Position numbers and translations under genes: made by a program. The notes beneath the pieces were generated by a model. It worked only from the letters and a program-made list of their open reading frames with translations, searched no databases and had not been told where the DNA came from. Positions 53,596-63,300 of a stretch of 64,000 bases of DNA are shown here, piece after piece (within the stretch, counting starts at the first letter, position 1; each line of letters opens with the position of its first letter). The stretch is from an uncultured Clostridia bacterium (GTDB lineage Bacteria; Bacillota; Clostridia; UBA1381). The stretch lies in contig CAJUEZ010000007.1 in the NCBI GenBank assembly GCA_910585485.1, positions 1 to 64,000 on the forward strand. Reading direction: 5' to 3'.

Positions 53596-53976
53596 TTACA
53601 ATATATTTTCAAGTTTCATCTCGTAATTTTTAGGGATATGTTTAAACAAAAAGGACAGAACTTTGCAGCAAGACACCGCGTCTGTCTGCTGCCCGCCCTC
53701 GGTGTAACCAAGCATTTCCGATATATTCATTTCTATTTTATCAAACTCCTCATGATTTCCCGTCGCGGCAAGAACTGTCCTGTTTTTGTCGAGATAATCA
53801 CTGAGTTCCTTTATTTTTGCCATGGCTGATTCATAATTCTCTTCTTCAAGTTTATCCATAATTTCATCATTAATGTTTCCCAACTCTTCCGACACTTTTC
53901 CCATATGTTTCGTATACACGATACTTCCCGTCACAATTATAGCCGCGATACATACGGATATTATAACTCCCTTCAT
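53596..53976 (-). CDS. DUF4363 family protein
   Basis: A 126-residue protein with one N-terminal membrane helix (about 4-22) and an outer helical domain with EELGNINDEIMDKLEEENYESAM. DUF4363 members follow DUF421 genes in Firmicutes; function unknown. Its ATG overlaps the end of the DUF421 gene (ATGA). Confidence 0.85.
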   Translation of the reverse strand: MKGVIISVCIAAIIVTGSIVYTKHMGKVSEELGNINDEIMDKLEEENYESAMAKIKELSDYLDKNRTVLAATGNHEEFDKIEMNISEMLGYTEGGQQTDAVSCCKVLSFLFKHIPKNYEMKLENIL

Positions 53977-54674
53977 CTCTTCTGCTCCTTTTTATCTCTT
54001 TCACCCTTTAGCTGTAAAAAAAGTTCTTTCTCTGCGTCCAGCGAGGCTATAAATATTTCACTGACATTATTTATTCCCCGCTTCTTGATTTCAGTTTCAA
54101 ACCATCTTAAATCTCTGCCCGCTCTTTTTAACTCTTCCTCATTTAAAGTACCGTCAGAAACTATTGTACACGGAAGTCCGTCGTGACGAACTCCGCTCAG
54201 CTTCAAATCCTCAACTGTTACAGTTCTTGCCTTATCCTTAGGTATCACGCTCAATTTACCGCTCGTTTCAATAACTGCCACCTGCACGTCTGACACATCA
54301 TGACAGTTATTGAGTCTCAATTCCTCAAGCAAGTCGTTAATGTTAAACCTGAGCCTTGCCAATTCACCTTCATTTATATGTCCGTCATATATTACAATAC
54401 TGGGTTCGCCGCTCAAAATACGGCGTATTTTTTTGCTTTTTAAACTCATATATGACATCATAACCTCCGCGACAATAAGCGTCATAACAGGAACTATTCC
54501 CGAAAGCAGAGGTATATCAATCGCCTGCATCGGTACTGACGCAAGATCTGAAATCATAATGGCCACCACCAGTTCTGATGGCTGCAGTTCGCCAAGCTGT
54601 CTTTTTCCCATTATGCGCATTGCAATAATTACTATACCGTATAAAATCAACGTTCTTATTACCAGTACAAGCAT
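53973..54674 (-). CDS. DUF421 (YetF-type) membrane protein
   Basis: A 233-residue protein with three N-terminal helices (about 3-20, 38-52, 58-78), the family signature MGKRQLGELQPSELVVAIMISDLASVP (about 22-48) and a two-part cytoplasmic domain with RLRFNINDLLEELR and VRHDGLPCTIVSDG. YetF relatives are tied to spore germination and envelope in Bacillus, but the mechanism is unknown. RBS AAAGGATG. Confidence 0.93.
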   Translation of the reverse strand: MLVLVIRTLILYGIVIIAMRIMGKRQLGELQPSELVVAIMISDLASVPMQAIDIPLLSGIVPVMTLIVAEVMMSYMSLKSKKIRRILSGEPSIVIYDGHINEGELARLRFNINDLLEELRLNNCHDVSDVQVAVIETSGKLSVIPKDKARTVTVEDLKLSGVRHDGLPCTIVSDGTLNEEELKRAGRDLRWFETEIKKRGINNVSEIFIASLDAEKELFLQLKGERDKKEQKR

Positions 54675-54737
54675 GTTAAAACATCCTTTCGCGTTAATAA
54701 AATTATTATCTCACGAGCGGTAATTTTTATGTATCGC

Positions 54738-54766
54738 TTTACTTTCACGTGCTAAAGTGGTATAAT
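54738..54766 (+). promoter_or_regulatory. Orphan rightward promoter-like sequence
   Basis: TTTACT, 17 bases, TATAAT on the plus strand with no rightward gene downstream. ACTTTCAC (54740-54747) and GTGAAAGT flank the -10 as an inverted repeat. A transcript would end at the hairpin at 54831-54871. Confidence 0.45.
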
Positions 54767-54819
54767 ATTTGTCAAGGGTGAAAGTGATATTTTTATAATT
54801 TTTTTAACACATCATTATT

Positions 54820-54872
54820 AAAAAAATGAAAAAGCATAATACTATGACCTAAATACATAGCATTATGCTTTC
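54820..54872. terminator. Terminator of the M6 protease gene
   Basis: AAAGCATAATACTATG / CATAGCATTATGCTTT 16-bp hairpin with one mismatch. On the minus strand it is followed by TTTCATTTTTTT. Confidence 0.85.
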
Positions 54873-54904
54873 TACTCTGTTTATGGCTAATAGCAATCTT
54901 TCTG

Positions 54905-57355
54905 TTATTGGTCTATTCCTTGCACCTCCATCAATGGTTTCATTTCTTTATCCCAAACATACACATTTATCTCATAGTCCTTGTATTTTTCAGGAATAAC
55001 GAACCCGGCTGTCATATCAGTTACTTGCGGCATTTCAACACGCTTTAATTCGCTGTTTTCTCTATACGCAACAATCAGCCATATATCATTTTCGGCGGGC
55101 GATGTTGTTTCCTCAAAAATCAGCTTTGCTGAAACGACATTATCTATCCGCTTAAACTCTATTCTGTCACCTGTTTTGGGGATTGGAGTAGGTGTGGGTG
55201 TTGCTGTCGGTGTCACTGTTGGGGTAGCCGTTGGCATTGGCGTTGGGCTTGGTGTTGGACTTGGTGTTGGACTTGGCGTCGGTGTTGAACTTGGCGTTGG
55301 ACTTGGCGTCGGTGTTGGACTTAGTGTTGGAGTCGGCATTGGCGTTGGGCTTGGTGTTGGACTTGGTGTTGGACTCGGCGTAGGTGTCGGGGGTGGCGTG
55401 GGTGCAAGAACGGTTACTGTTCTTACAAGTTGTTTTGCAACATTGTCCGCATGGTCAGTAGCATTATAATAAATTTTATATGTACCTGCCTTATGTGTAT
55501 TAACTGTACCACTAATTTCAATTTTACTTTCAATATTAGGGTCAAGGTTATCGGTTATTTCCGCACCCTGCTCTATATATTCCTCACCATATTGTAATGT
55601 CATTTCACTACTGCCATTAAGCGTAATTTCAGGCGGCGTATTATCTACATAAATAACTTCGGATGTTACAGACGGAGTATATTTTTTTCCACCTAAACTG
55701 CCTGTATTCCAAGCGCTTCGCTCTTTTATTGTTACACTTATTGTTCCCTCACCGCTTATGTTTTTTACATATACCGGAATTTTTTTGTCATTTTGGGTAA
55801 ATATACGTCCTGATTTTGTTGCTGATACCGTATTTGTGGTGTCTAACTGAACATAGTTTCCTATATCATAATGCTCTTCGGAAACGGGAGCTAAATCGCC
55901 TATTGTATCGACATTTTCATACATAACAGTAAATTCCACCTGTTTTTCACCGCTTTTCACTGCTTTTTTTGACGGTGGAGAAATGCGTATACTTGGCGCA
56001 GGACTTAAATCAGGATTTTTAAATCCTGCCTGAATAATTGCCTTTTCATCGTCTATACTAAGCACTTTCATATATGCGCCCGTATATACATCATCGTAAA
56101 AATTGCTTGACGGCGTTGTTTCCGATGACCATTCGTCATTGGTTGTGTATAAGTCTTCATTCTTGAAATTTTTTTCATCATTACTTTTATAAACAGGTTT
56201 TATATAATCTGATGATAAGACTATACCTACATTGCCGTTCTTTTTTGCATTTATATGCCATATCATAATTCCATTTCTATTTTCTTTTGCTCTATATTCC
56301 ATAATATAAAATTCCATATAAGGCAAGCTATTAGCATCAGGAATAAACATGACAGTACGATTTTTATCAAGAACATTTCCATAATATATGTCAGATGGAT
56401 AAATTTCAATTATTTTCATGTCATCTTCATATGGCAATATTTCAGGATTTTCCCAATCAAGCAGATATTTATAAAATGCATTAACATAATATCCGCTAGT
56501 ACTCATTAAATCTTTACATCCGCTTGGTATTTGACAAGTCCCCGTTGGAGCATAACTATCATTATCAGGCAATCCCATCAAATGCCCCATTTCATGTATC
56601 ATAGTCAGTGCTTCCATCAACGATTCTGGGAATCCAGAAAATGTGTTTATTTTTATATTATTATATATTTCATTATTCTGTCCGCTTTTAGTCGAACCCC
56701 ACCACATAGTGGAATAATCACCAGAAGGTCCTGATGTCATAACATGCAAACAATCAATATATCCATCACCATCAGAATCATATTCTGATAAATCTCCTAT
56801 AATTTCCTTATTTAATTGCAATGCTTTTGCAACTTCTAACGGGAAACGCCATTTGCCGTTTTCATCATTGCCTTCATAATATTCTCTATCTTCTGTTGCT
56901 GTATAAACAGGCAAAACCATACCAGATAAATTTAACTTGTCAAATGATATTTTTTTAAAATAATCACAAACTGATAAGTCTTTATATTCTAATGATGTAT
57001 CAGATACATTTTGCGTTGAAAAACAAATATGCTCCAATTCTGTACATGGATTTGTATTGAATTTATAATCATTAAATTCAATAGGTATAATTAACATCTT
57101 AACATTACCTGTAGATGGCATAAGTACATTTTTTGTAAGAATTGGATATTGAAAAAGCGTAATACTATCATCAAAAACATTATTAGTTGGTATATTGTAT
57201 CCTTTCTTTTGTAAAAGAGCATTATATCTATCATTTATAATTTCAGGCTCAGTATTACAATGAAATATATATTCATTGGCATAGGCATCCATATTAAAAG
57301 GCAATAGAAATAGTAACAGAAAAGATATTAATAAAAATTTTTTATTATTTGCCAT
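54905..57355 (-). CDS. Secreted M6-type metalloprotease with Ig-like domain and Pro-Thr linker
   Basis: A protein of about 816 residues with signal peptide (KKFLLISFLLLFLLPFNMDAYA). Residues 85-430 form an M6 (immune-inhibitor-A-like) peptidase with zinc motif HEMGHLMGLPD (about 262-272) and DSDGDGYIDCLHVM calcium loop. Residues ~455-570 are beta-rich, ~573-645 a DUF5011/HYR-like Ig domain (DNTPPEITLNGS), ~650-715 a TPSPTP repeat linker, and the end a beta domain. No LPXTG anchor. Likely attacks external protein. Follows the Kelch/Ig gene and is preceded by its hairpin. Confidence 0.88.
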   Translation of the reverse strand: MANNKKFLLISFLLLFLLPFNMDAYANEYIFHCNTEPEIINDRYNALLQKKGYNIPTNNVFDDSITLFQYPILTKNVLMPSTGNVKMLIIPIEFNDYKFNTNPCTELEHICFSTQNVSDTSLEYKDLSVCDYFKKISFDKLNLSGMVLPVYTATEDREYYEGNDENGKWRFPLEVAKALQLNKEIIGDLSEYDSDGDGYIDCLHVMTSGPSGDYSTMWWGSTKSGQNNEIYNNIKINTFSGFPESLMEALTMIHEMGHLMGLPDNDSYAPTGTCQIPSGCKDLMSTSGYYVNAFYKYLLDWENPEILPYEDDMKIIEIYPSDIYYGNVLDKNRTVMFIPDANSLPYMEFYIMEYRAKENRNGIMIWHINAKKNGNVGIVLSSDYIKPVYKSNDEKNFKNEDLYTTNDEWSSETTPSSNFYDDVYTGAYMKVLSIDDEKAIIQAGFKNPDLSPAPSIRISPPSKKAVKSGEKQVEFTVMYENVDTIGDLAPVSEEHYDIGNYVQLDTTNTVSATKSGRIFTQNDKKIPVYVKNISGEGTISVTIKERSAWNTGSLGGKKYTPSVTSEVIYVDNTPPEITLNGSSEMTLQYGEEYIEQGAEITDNLDPNIESKIEISGTVNTHKAGTYKIYYNATDHADNVAKQLVRTVTVLAPTPPPTPTPSPTPSPTPSPTPMPTPTLSPTPTPSPTPSSTPTPSPTPSPTPSPTPMPTATPTVTPTATPTPTPIPKTGDRIEFKRIDNVVSAKLIFEETTSPAENDIWLIVAYRENSELKRVEMPQVTDMTAGFVIPEKYKDYEINVYVWDKEMKPLMEVQGIDQ
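55190..55412. repeat. Pro-Thr codon minisatellite inside the M6 gene
   Basis: Short GTTGGxxTTGGxGT-type units encoding the PTPSP linker. A block starting near 55233 recurs 102 bases later near 55335 (34 codons), so the linker has grown by duplication in frame. Confidence 0.85.
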
Positions 57356-57397
57356 AACAAAAATCAATCCTCTCTTTCTGATAAAGTCAAGGAGCGA

Positions 57398-57429
57398 AAA
57401 TCAAGTGGAATACCTATTCCCCTTGATTT
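57398..57429 (-). terminator. Hairpin after the Kelch/Ig gene
   Basis: AAATCAAG, GGAATA / TATTCC, CTTGATTT double stem 10 bases past the stop at 57439, with a short T stretch. Possible partial terminator between the two exported-protein genes. Confidence 0.6.
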
Positions 57430-57438
57430 CTTTCCTCT

Positions 57439-60400
57439 TTAGTTTTCTTCCACCTCGTCAAATATAGAGATGATTTCAGTTGTTATACTTCCGTCTTTAT
57501 GAAGAAGTTCAACCTCATACTTTCTTTCTATGTAACCATCTATTTCGTCCGTTTGTGTTACTGCTTTTCTTATACTCTTTTTAATTGCTGAGAACGGAGT
57601 TTTCTCTGTAATCTGCCTTGCTGAAAGAATTGTAGTTGTTAAATCTACCACATTCACTATAGCAGAAGGCGTTCTGTTATTCGGATTTGTTACATATACA
57701 GGCAATGGGTCGGGGAAAGTACCCTTAATTGCCTGATTTCCTATTTTGTTAACATCATATTTACTTCCGTCCCATGACGCTACAGGAACTTCACCTTGTT
57801 TTGTGTCTGTATCGGTATAATTTACCGTTACCTTTTCAGGCATTGCTATTTCCGCAAAAGGCGTTCCTTTTGCTATGCCGTTCACTCTTGAAGCAACAGT
57901 AGTCCTTATAGTATATTTTGTAGGTTTTACGGATATAACAAGCTGTTTATTATCGGGGTTTTCTATTCCTTCGGGAAGATTTATGTATGCCGTGAGCTCA
58001 ACTTCTTCCTCAGACATTGCGTCATAATGCGTATTATCCTCTTCTCTTAAGGTAAATGTCAAATCTTGTGTTGAGGTTATCCCTTTCAGATTTTCAAGCG
58101 TAACGGTTGCCGTATGGTTTTCAATAAGGTCATAAATATCAGATATGCTTGAACCTAAGTTTATTTTTCTTGTTCCTGTTTCAGGAATTCTTACAGGGGA
58201 TATATCTGTTATTTTATATACTCTCGGAAGCACAAGCGTAATCGTTAATTGCGGTATGTCCGTATCATAATGATTGATATATGGCGGAATATCACATAAT
58301 GTACCGCTAAGGTTAAATACAACAGGGTTATCCTCCGTAAGCTCAGCAGGGTCGGGGTTATAGCCGTCACCGTTCCACGTTACGCCGATTGCTTTTCTCT
58401 GTCCGTTTGACAAATTTGCATATACCGTATCGGGAAGATTAATATCCGCAAAATCCGTATAATAATCCACCATTACGCTTACAGGCTCTATTTCTGTAAT
58501 CTCTACTGCGTTTGTCTTAACCATAAATTCATACATTAAATTATCCGGATTTGATATGTTTTGAGGTAAAACAAGTGTTCCGTATAAATTATCAAGAAAT
58601 TCATCTTCAGGCGTATAATCAGGATTATTTTCTTCTTCTAATGTGAAATCAAGCTCATACTCTGTTGATATATTAACATTTTCCGTAACACTTGTCAACT
58701 GTACTTTAACTTTATCGACAGGTAATTTCCCGCGAAGCTCCGAAAGAGTGAAGCCTGCATACAGCTCATTTCCGTCTTTGTCCGTTTCAAAGAAATCTTC
58801 GTCAGGCGTTACGGCTGTTATTTCATAGTCAACAGGCTGAACATGAACTATAAGGACAGCTGTTTTTTCCTCCTCGGGCTGTATTGCACCCGAGGGCAGA
58901 TTTACAAGTCTTCCTGTTATAATACGGTCGCCCGCAATGCTGCTGTCATAATTCTCTGAATTCCATTCAACATCAGCCTCTGCCGTCATTCCGTTTTCGA
59001 GATTAACCGTTACCTTTTGCGGAAGGTCTTCTATTGAGCTAAACGTCATACACTGAGAAGCGTTTACGTGCTCTTCGGTCACCGACTCAATTTCTGAGGA
59101 CACAACATTTACTTCTACTTCAACATACGGTGGTTCTATTGTATCCAAGAAATTATCGTAAAATCTTCCTATAAGAGTTTGTTTGCCCAACTGATTTGGG
59201 TTATATGCCAAGTTTTCCGCGTATTCATCGCTGAAGGTAAATCCTGTATAAATATATATTTCTTCACTCGTTTCAGCGTTCAATACATCAACATCAATCG
59301 TTTTCTGTTCTATTTTTTCAAGAATTTCTTCCTTCGGCGTTCCTGCCAGAACATCTACTGATATCTGCTGTGGGCTTGCTTCAATAATCTCATACTCTGT
59401 AGGCGTCACTGTTATTTCAAGCTCCGCTTTTTTATCCTGCGGATTCTCAATTCCATCCACGAGCTCAACCTCGCCTGAAATCGTCTGTGTGCCTGTTTGA
59501 TGCGGATTGTATGAATCAATATCCCATGTTACATTAAACTCTGATGTTGTACCGTTATCAAGCGTTGCTTCAACTGTTGGCGGTAAAGGAACTGTTACGA
59601 GCACACCGAATGCATGCTCCAAGCCCTCTTGTTCCAAAGGTACACTTTGGTCTGCTGTAATTTGAATTGGTGAAATTTCTGTTATTTTAGGACGAATGGG
59701 ATTATTAACTTTCACCGTAACTTCTGCTTTTTTGTTCTGTGGGTTTATTATTCCGTTAGTAAGCTCAATCGTGCCGTAAACTGTGTATTCGCCCGGTGTA
59801 TCCGCTTTGTATTCTGATTTGTCCCATGATGATGTGTCGATTTGTAAATCATCATATTCACCATTGTCAAAATATACTCTTGCCTGTGTCGGCAGCAGTG
59901 CGTCAAGTGCATCCGCAGTTGTGCCGTATGATACAGTGATAGCAGGTAGTGGTGTTACATTACATATTAACTTATCGTACTCTATATCCGTCAAATCCTC
60001 TATTGTATATATTTCCATTTTATTGAATGATTCAATATCTATCCCATTATAACCACCTGTCACGTATATTTTACCATTATATACTGTAGCTCCAAACATA
60101 TATCTTTTATCCAACAGATTACTCACATTTTCCCATGTATTACTTGTTATATTATATTTACTAACTTTATCACAAGGAGTAGAAGCTGCGTTATATAAAC
60201 ATCCGCCAATATAATAAATATCGTCTTTATATAGAACTGCACTATAATTATTTCTTACATCTATCATATCTCCTAATGAAGTCCATGTATCGGTAGCAAT
60301 ATCATATACATCCAATGTTGACACATAATTTTTATACGTTCCATTTACTCCACCCGCAATGTAAATTTTATGATTATATATTATCGGTGTAAAGTTAAAT

Positions 60401-60813
60401 CTCTCTGTTAGCATTGACGATCCTTTTGACCATGTGTCTGTTTCTATATTATATATATACAGCGCATTAACTATATAACTATCACCATCAGGTGGATGTG
60501 TCATATAGTCCATTACAAATATTTTATTATCATCTGCTGCAAAGTATCCTAGTGATTTATCCTCTAGAGGGAATGGTGCTATACTCGACCATGTATCTGA
60601 TTCTATATCATATACACAATACGCTTCGCCTCCTCCACGTAAACTACCTACTAATATATAAATTTTATCATTATACATCAATGGTCTTATCGGAATATAT
60701 AAATTAGCCGCTTGAGTCCCTTTAGACCATATATCTGACTCTATATCATATATTTCTACTTCTCCATCATGATTAATATTATATAGTTTTTCATTATATA
60801 ATGAAAAATACAT
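57439..60813 (-). CDS. Kelch/bacterial Ig-like repeat protein, 3' part of a split gene
   Basis: A 1124-residue frame without signal peptide. Residues 1-285 carry about six Kelch blades (units of ~48 residues with KIY...GG and YDI.TDTW). From 290 to 1100 come about nine to ten Ig-like repeats with VTW..DSYN...GTQTISG.V.L pattern (bacterial Ig-like group 4). The ATG overlaps the stop of the upstream frame (TAATG), and the first blade is completed only by that frame, so the two frames look like one surface-protein gene broken by a one-base shift. Large secreted adhesin or glycan-binding role is inferred. Confidence 0.8.
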   Translation of the reverse strand: MYFSLYNEKLYNINHDGEVEIYDIESDIWSKGTQAANLYIPIRPLMYNDKIYILVGSLRGGGEAYCVYDIESDTWSSIAPFPLEDKSLGYFAADDNKIFVMDYMTHPPDGDSYIVNALYIYNIETDTWSKGSSMLTERFNFTPIIYNHKIYIAGGVNGTYKNYVSTLDVYDIATDTWTSLGDMIDVRNNYSAVLYKDDIYYIGGCLYNAASTPCDKVSKYNITSNTWENVSNLLDKRYMFGATVYNGKIYVTGGYNGIDIESFNKMEIYTIEDLTDIEYDKLICNVTPLPAITVSYGTTADALDALLPTQARVYFDNGEYDDLQIDTSSWDKSEYKADTPGEYTVYGTIELTNGIINPQNKKAEVTVKVNNPIRPKITEISPIQITADQSVPLEQEGLEHAFGVLVTVPLPPTVEATLDNGTTSEFNVTWDIDSYNPHQTGTQTISGEVELVDGIENPQDKKAELEITVTPTEYEIIEASPQQISVDVLAGTPKEEILEKIEQKTIDVDVLNAETSEEIYIYTGFTFSDEYAENLAYNPNQLGKQTLIGRFYDNFLDTIEPPYVEVEVNVVSSEIESVTEEHVNASQCMTFSSIEDLPQKVTVNLENGMTAEADVEWNSENYDSSIAGDRIITGRLVNLPSGAIQPEEEKTAVLIVHVQPVDYEITAVTPDEDFFETDKDGNELYAGFTLSELRGKLPVDKVKVQLTSVTENVNISTEYELDFTLEEENNPDYTPEDEFLDNLYGTLVLPQNISNPDNLMYEFMVKTNAVEITEIEPVSVMVDYYTDFADINLPDTVYANLSNGQRKAIGVTWNGDGYNPDPAELTEDNPVVFNLSGTLCDIPPYINHYDTDIPQLTITLVLPRVYKITDISPVRIPETGTRKINLGSSISDIYDLIENHTATVTLENLKGITSTQDLTFTLREEDNTHYDAMSEEEVELTAYINLPEGIENPDNKQLVISVKPTKYTIRTTVASRVNGIAKGTPFAEIAMPEKVTVNYTDTDTKQGEVPVASWDGSKYDVNKIGNQAIKGTFPDPLPVYVTNPNNRTPSAIVNVVDLTTTILSARQITEKTPFSAIKKSIRKAVTQTDEIDGYIERKYEVELLHKDGSITTEIISIFDEVEEN

Positions 60814-61463
60814 TATGCTTGCTTACTTTCACTTGATGTACTCCAGCTCCACGAATCATTCTTAATATCATATATCAAAAATTTACCATCTGAACCACCA
60901 AAATATAATTTTCCTTTATATTCTACGCTTGGATGCCCACTCTTTGCTTCTGGAATATCTGCCCCTTTTACCCATTGGTTTAAAATTCCTAGAGATTTGT
61001 TCACATTATATACAGATATATCATCATTTTCGGATATGGATTGTGGACGTTCATGCAAATTCATACTAATATATGAAACTGTTCGTGCTATTTTTGATTC
61101 CTCATCTTTTGGTATTTTTTTAGAAACCTGCACTGATGTTATCTTTTCGCCAAATTCATCGGTTGAGGTTACAATATTATATAACTCCTCCTGCGCCGGA
61201 ACTGCTTCAAATAACACCTTGCCATATTCATCTGTTGTTTTTATTTCGTTGTTAAGCTGCACCTCTGCTCCCAGAATTGCCTCATATCCATCTGTTACAT
61301 AAACCTCTACATCTTGTTCTGTTACTTCTTTAAATTCAATATCCGCCATAGTTTCTACTATACCGAATTCTGATATACCCATTATCTCTTTCCCATTAGC
61401 CGTACAGGGTATTATTGATAATATCATTGTAATTGATATTATTTCACTTATAAGTTTTTTCAT
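60813..61463 (-). CDS. Signal peptide, beta-sandwich and first Kelch blade: 5' part of the split gene
   Basis: A 216-residue frame with signal peptide (MKKLISEIISITMILSIIPCTANG). Residues 40-125 form a CNA-B/carboxypeptidase-regulatory-like beta sandwich (VTDGYEAILGAEVQLNNE, TTDEYGKVLFEA), and 165-210 a single Kelch blade (HPSVEYKGKLYFGGSDGK...YDIKNDSW). The frame ends at TAA directly on the ATG of the next frame. A one-base insertion near 60813-60825 would join them. Alternative: reinitiation producing a separate cytoplasmic Kelch/Ig protein, which is less sensible. Confidence 0.8.
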   Translation of the reverse strand: MKKLISEIISITMILSIIPCTANGKEIMGISEFGIVETMADIEFKEVTEQDVEVYVTDGYEAILGAEVQLNNEIKTTDEYGKVLFEAVPAQEELYNIVTSTDEFGEKITSVQVSKKIPKDEESKIARTVSYISMNLHERPQSISENDDISVYNVNKSLGILNQWVKGADIPEAKSGHPSVEYKGKLYFGGSDGKFLIYDIKNDSWSWSTSSESKQA

Positions 61464-61585
61464 ATCGTTTTCCTTTCTTTACTTGAGTGTATATTGTTCT
61501 TAGTTTATTACTACTTTCTACTTTAGTATTTGTATATAATATATACCACCAATTCACATATTTCAAACAGAAAATATTTCATATT

Positions 61586-63283
61586 TTATCTCTCAAATTT
61601 GTGATTTTTGTGCGTATGTGGAATAGTTTTCTGTTGTTGCTTCTTGCCGTGTTCTATATGTTGCATAAGTGACTTTCTCAAAGTCTTCTCGCCTAAATCA
61701 TTATTTACTGTATTTTGTGCTTCTGCAAATATATCATCATCAAATTTTCCATTATAAATATTTTCTAATTTCTTGCGTGTCTGCTGTATGCCGTCAGCTT
61801 GAAATTCAGTCCGTTCAGCTTGTACTGCTTCTGTATTTTCAGTTGGAATATTATTTTTGATTTCAATATAATTTGCCTTTTCCGTTACATATTCGGATTG
61901 TAAATCGGTATTCCAAACCTTTAATTTTTCGGCAGCGTCAAGGTTGTATTTATAATTGGCTTCTACTATATCAACATCATTTTCAGATTTACAGCCTAAT
62001 TCAAACAGTATAAATTCTCTGTCTGATTTAAGCTGTTTTATTTCCTCCGTCAGTGCGTCAAGCTGTTTCGAAAACTGACTTTGCTTGAATATATTTAACG
62101 AACTGCAAGCGTTTTTTTCGGCTTTGATTTTCTTGTGTTCCGCTGTTTTATCCTCAATGTCTGATGATAGTTTTCTAAATTGTCTAATTAAATTCGGTAT
62201 AAGCTGTTTTTCTGCTTCAACCTGTTTTATCTGCTTTTTATTGAATATGAATTTATATTTTAGCGTAATCAGATTGTTTCGGATATTTTCTAATTTTTCA
62301 GCGATTTTGGCAACAGTATTTTCAACTATTTCAGATAAATTATTTACTAATTCTTTTAACTCACGAAGTAAAGCGTTGTCCCTGAGGATTTGTCTGTTTA
62401 TATCGCAACGGTCAGACACACCTCCGCGCTGTTCAATAATCCGCGCGGTAACTCCCTCGTGAATTGTAGGTTGTTCGTCTATACCGCGCTTGGCAAAGCT
62501 ACGGCAGTCTATGCGTTCATCAAGCTGTTTCCGTTTCAATTCAAGATTAGTAACATCTTCCCACGCTTTGCGCCATTGTAAAACCTGTTCTTCACTGTTC
62601 CATTCAGCACATATCGGGTTTTGTCTGCCATACTTTGTACTTTTCGGATATTTATTCGCACGTTCAAGACCTTGCGCCATAGCTTCGGAGGGTGTCATAT
62701 AAATTTTCTTTTTGCCAACAAAATACTGATATTGTTTTCCCCAACCGTCAGCTTGAGCCATTTTAAATTCATCAGCGGTAAATCCTTGTTCCTCATCACC
62801 ACGCTTACAAAGATATTCTTTTTGTGTTTTAGCTTGCCATTTGCCTTTATCATCAAGCGGGCGCATTGTCAATAATATATGAGCGTGTGGATTGTGTCCG
62901 TCTGTATCGTGTATGCTGACATCGGCACACATACCCTTGTCAACGCAATTTTCTATAATGAATTTCTGCAATATAGCTTTCCATTCATCAAGCTGTAATT
63001 CAATCGGCAAGGCAACTATCAATTCTCTTGCAAGTCTGCTGTCTTTGCTTTTCTCGGCAGCTTCGACAGCGTTCCATAGTTCTGCTCTGTCTTGCCATTC
63101 CGTAGGTGCGTTTGGCGGTAAAAATATTTCACTGTAAACGCAACCTTGTTTACGAGTATAGTCGTGCTGAATACCGTCATACTCGTTATATATCCGTGAA
63201 CAGGACGCATAAGCGGCAGCGGCTACAACTGAGCGACCTGTTCCGCGCGTAATTAATTTTGCTTCAAAATGATAAATTGCCAT
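61586..63283 (-). CDS. MobA/MobL family relaxase (MobQ type)
   Basis: A 565-residue DNA relaxase that would nick oriT and pilot the transferred strand. The start MAIYHFEAKLITRGTGRSVV with Tyr25 in AAAYASC matches the RSF1010 MobA layout, where Tyr25 is the nucleophile. Metal histidines are in IHDTDGHNPHAH (H125, H130, H133, H135). Residues 290-480 are a long coiled coil. No helicase or primase domain. It reads away from the hairpin region and oriT at 63300-63570. No transfer (type IV secretion) genes are in the window, so the element may be mobilisable only. Confidence 0.93.
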   Translation of the reverse strand: MAIYHFEAKLITRGTGRSVVAAAAYASCSRIYNEYDGIQHDYTRKQGCVYSEIFLPPNAPTEWQDRAELWNAVEAAEKSKDSRLARELIVALPIELQLDEWKAILQKFIIENCVDKGMCADVSIHDTDGHNPHAHILLTMRPLDDKGKWQAKTQKEYLCKRGDEEQGFTADEFKMAQADGWGKQYQYFVGKKKIYMTPSEAMAQGLERANKYPKSTKYGRQNPICAEWNSEEQVLQWRKAWEDVTNLELKRKQLDERIDCRSFAKRGIDEQPTIHEGVTARIIEQRGGVSDRCDINRQILRDNALLRELKELVNNLSEIVENTVAKIAEKLENIRNNLITLKYKFIFNKKQIKQVEAEKQLIPNLIRQFRKLSSDIEDKTAEHKKIKAEKNACSSLNIFKQSQFSKQLDALTEEIKQLKSDREFILFELGCKSENDVDIVEANYKYNLDAAEKLKVWNTDLQSEYVTEKANYIEIKNNIPTENTEAVQAERTEFQADGIQQTRKKLENIYNGKFDDDIFAEAQNTVNNDLGEKTLRKSLMQHIEHGKKQQQKTIPHTHKNHKFER

Positions 63284-63300
63284 TGTGATTTTTCCTTTCT

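Noticed and set aside
54981..55469. Rightward frame rich in Gly-Val repeats
   Set aside because: It is the antisense reading of the Pro-Thr repeat codons of the M6 protease and has no RBS.
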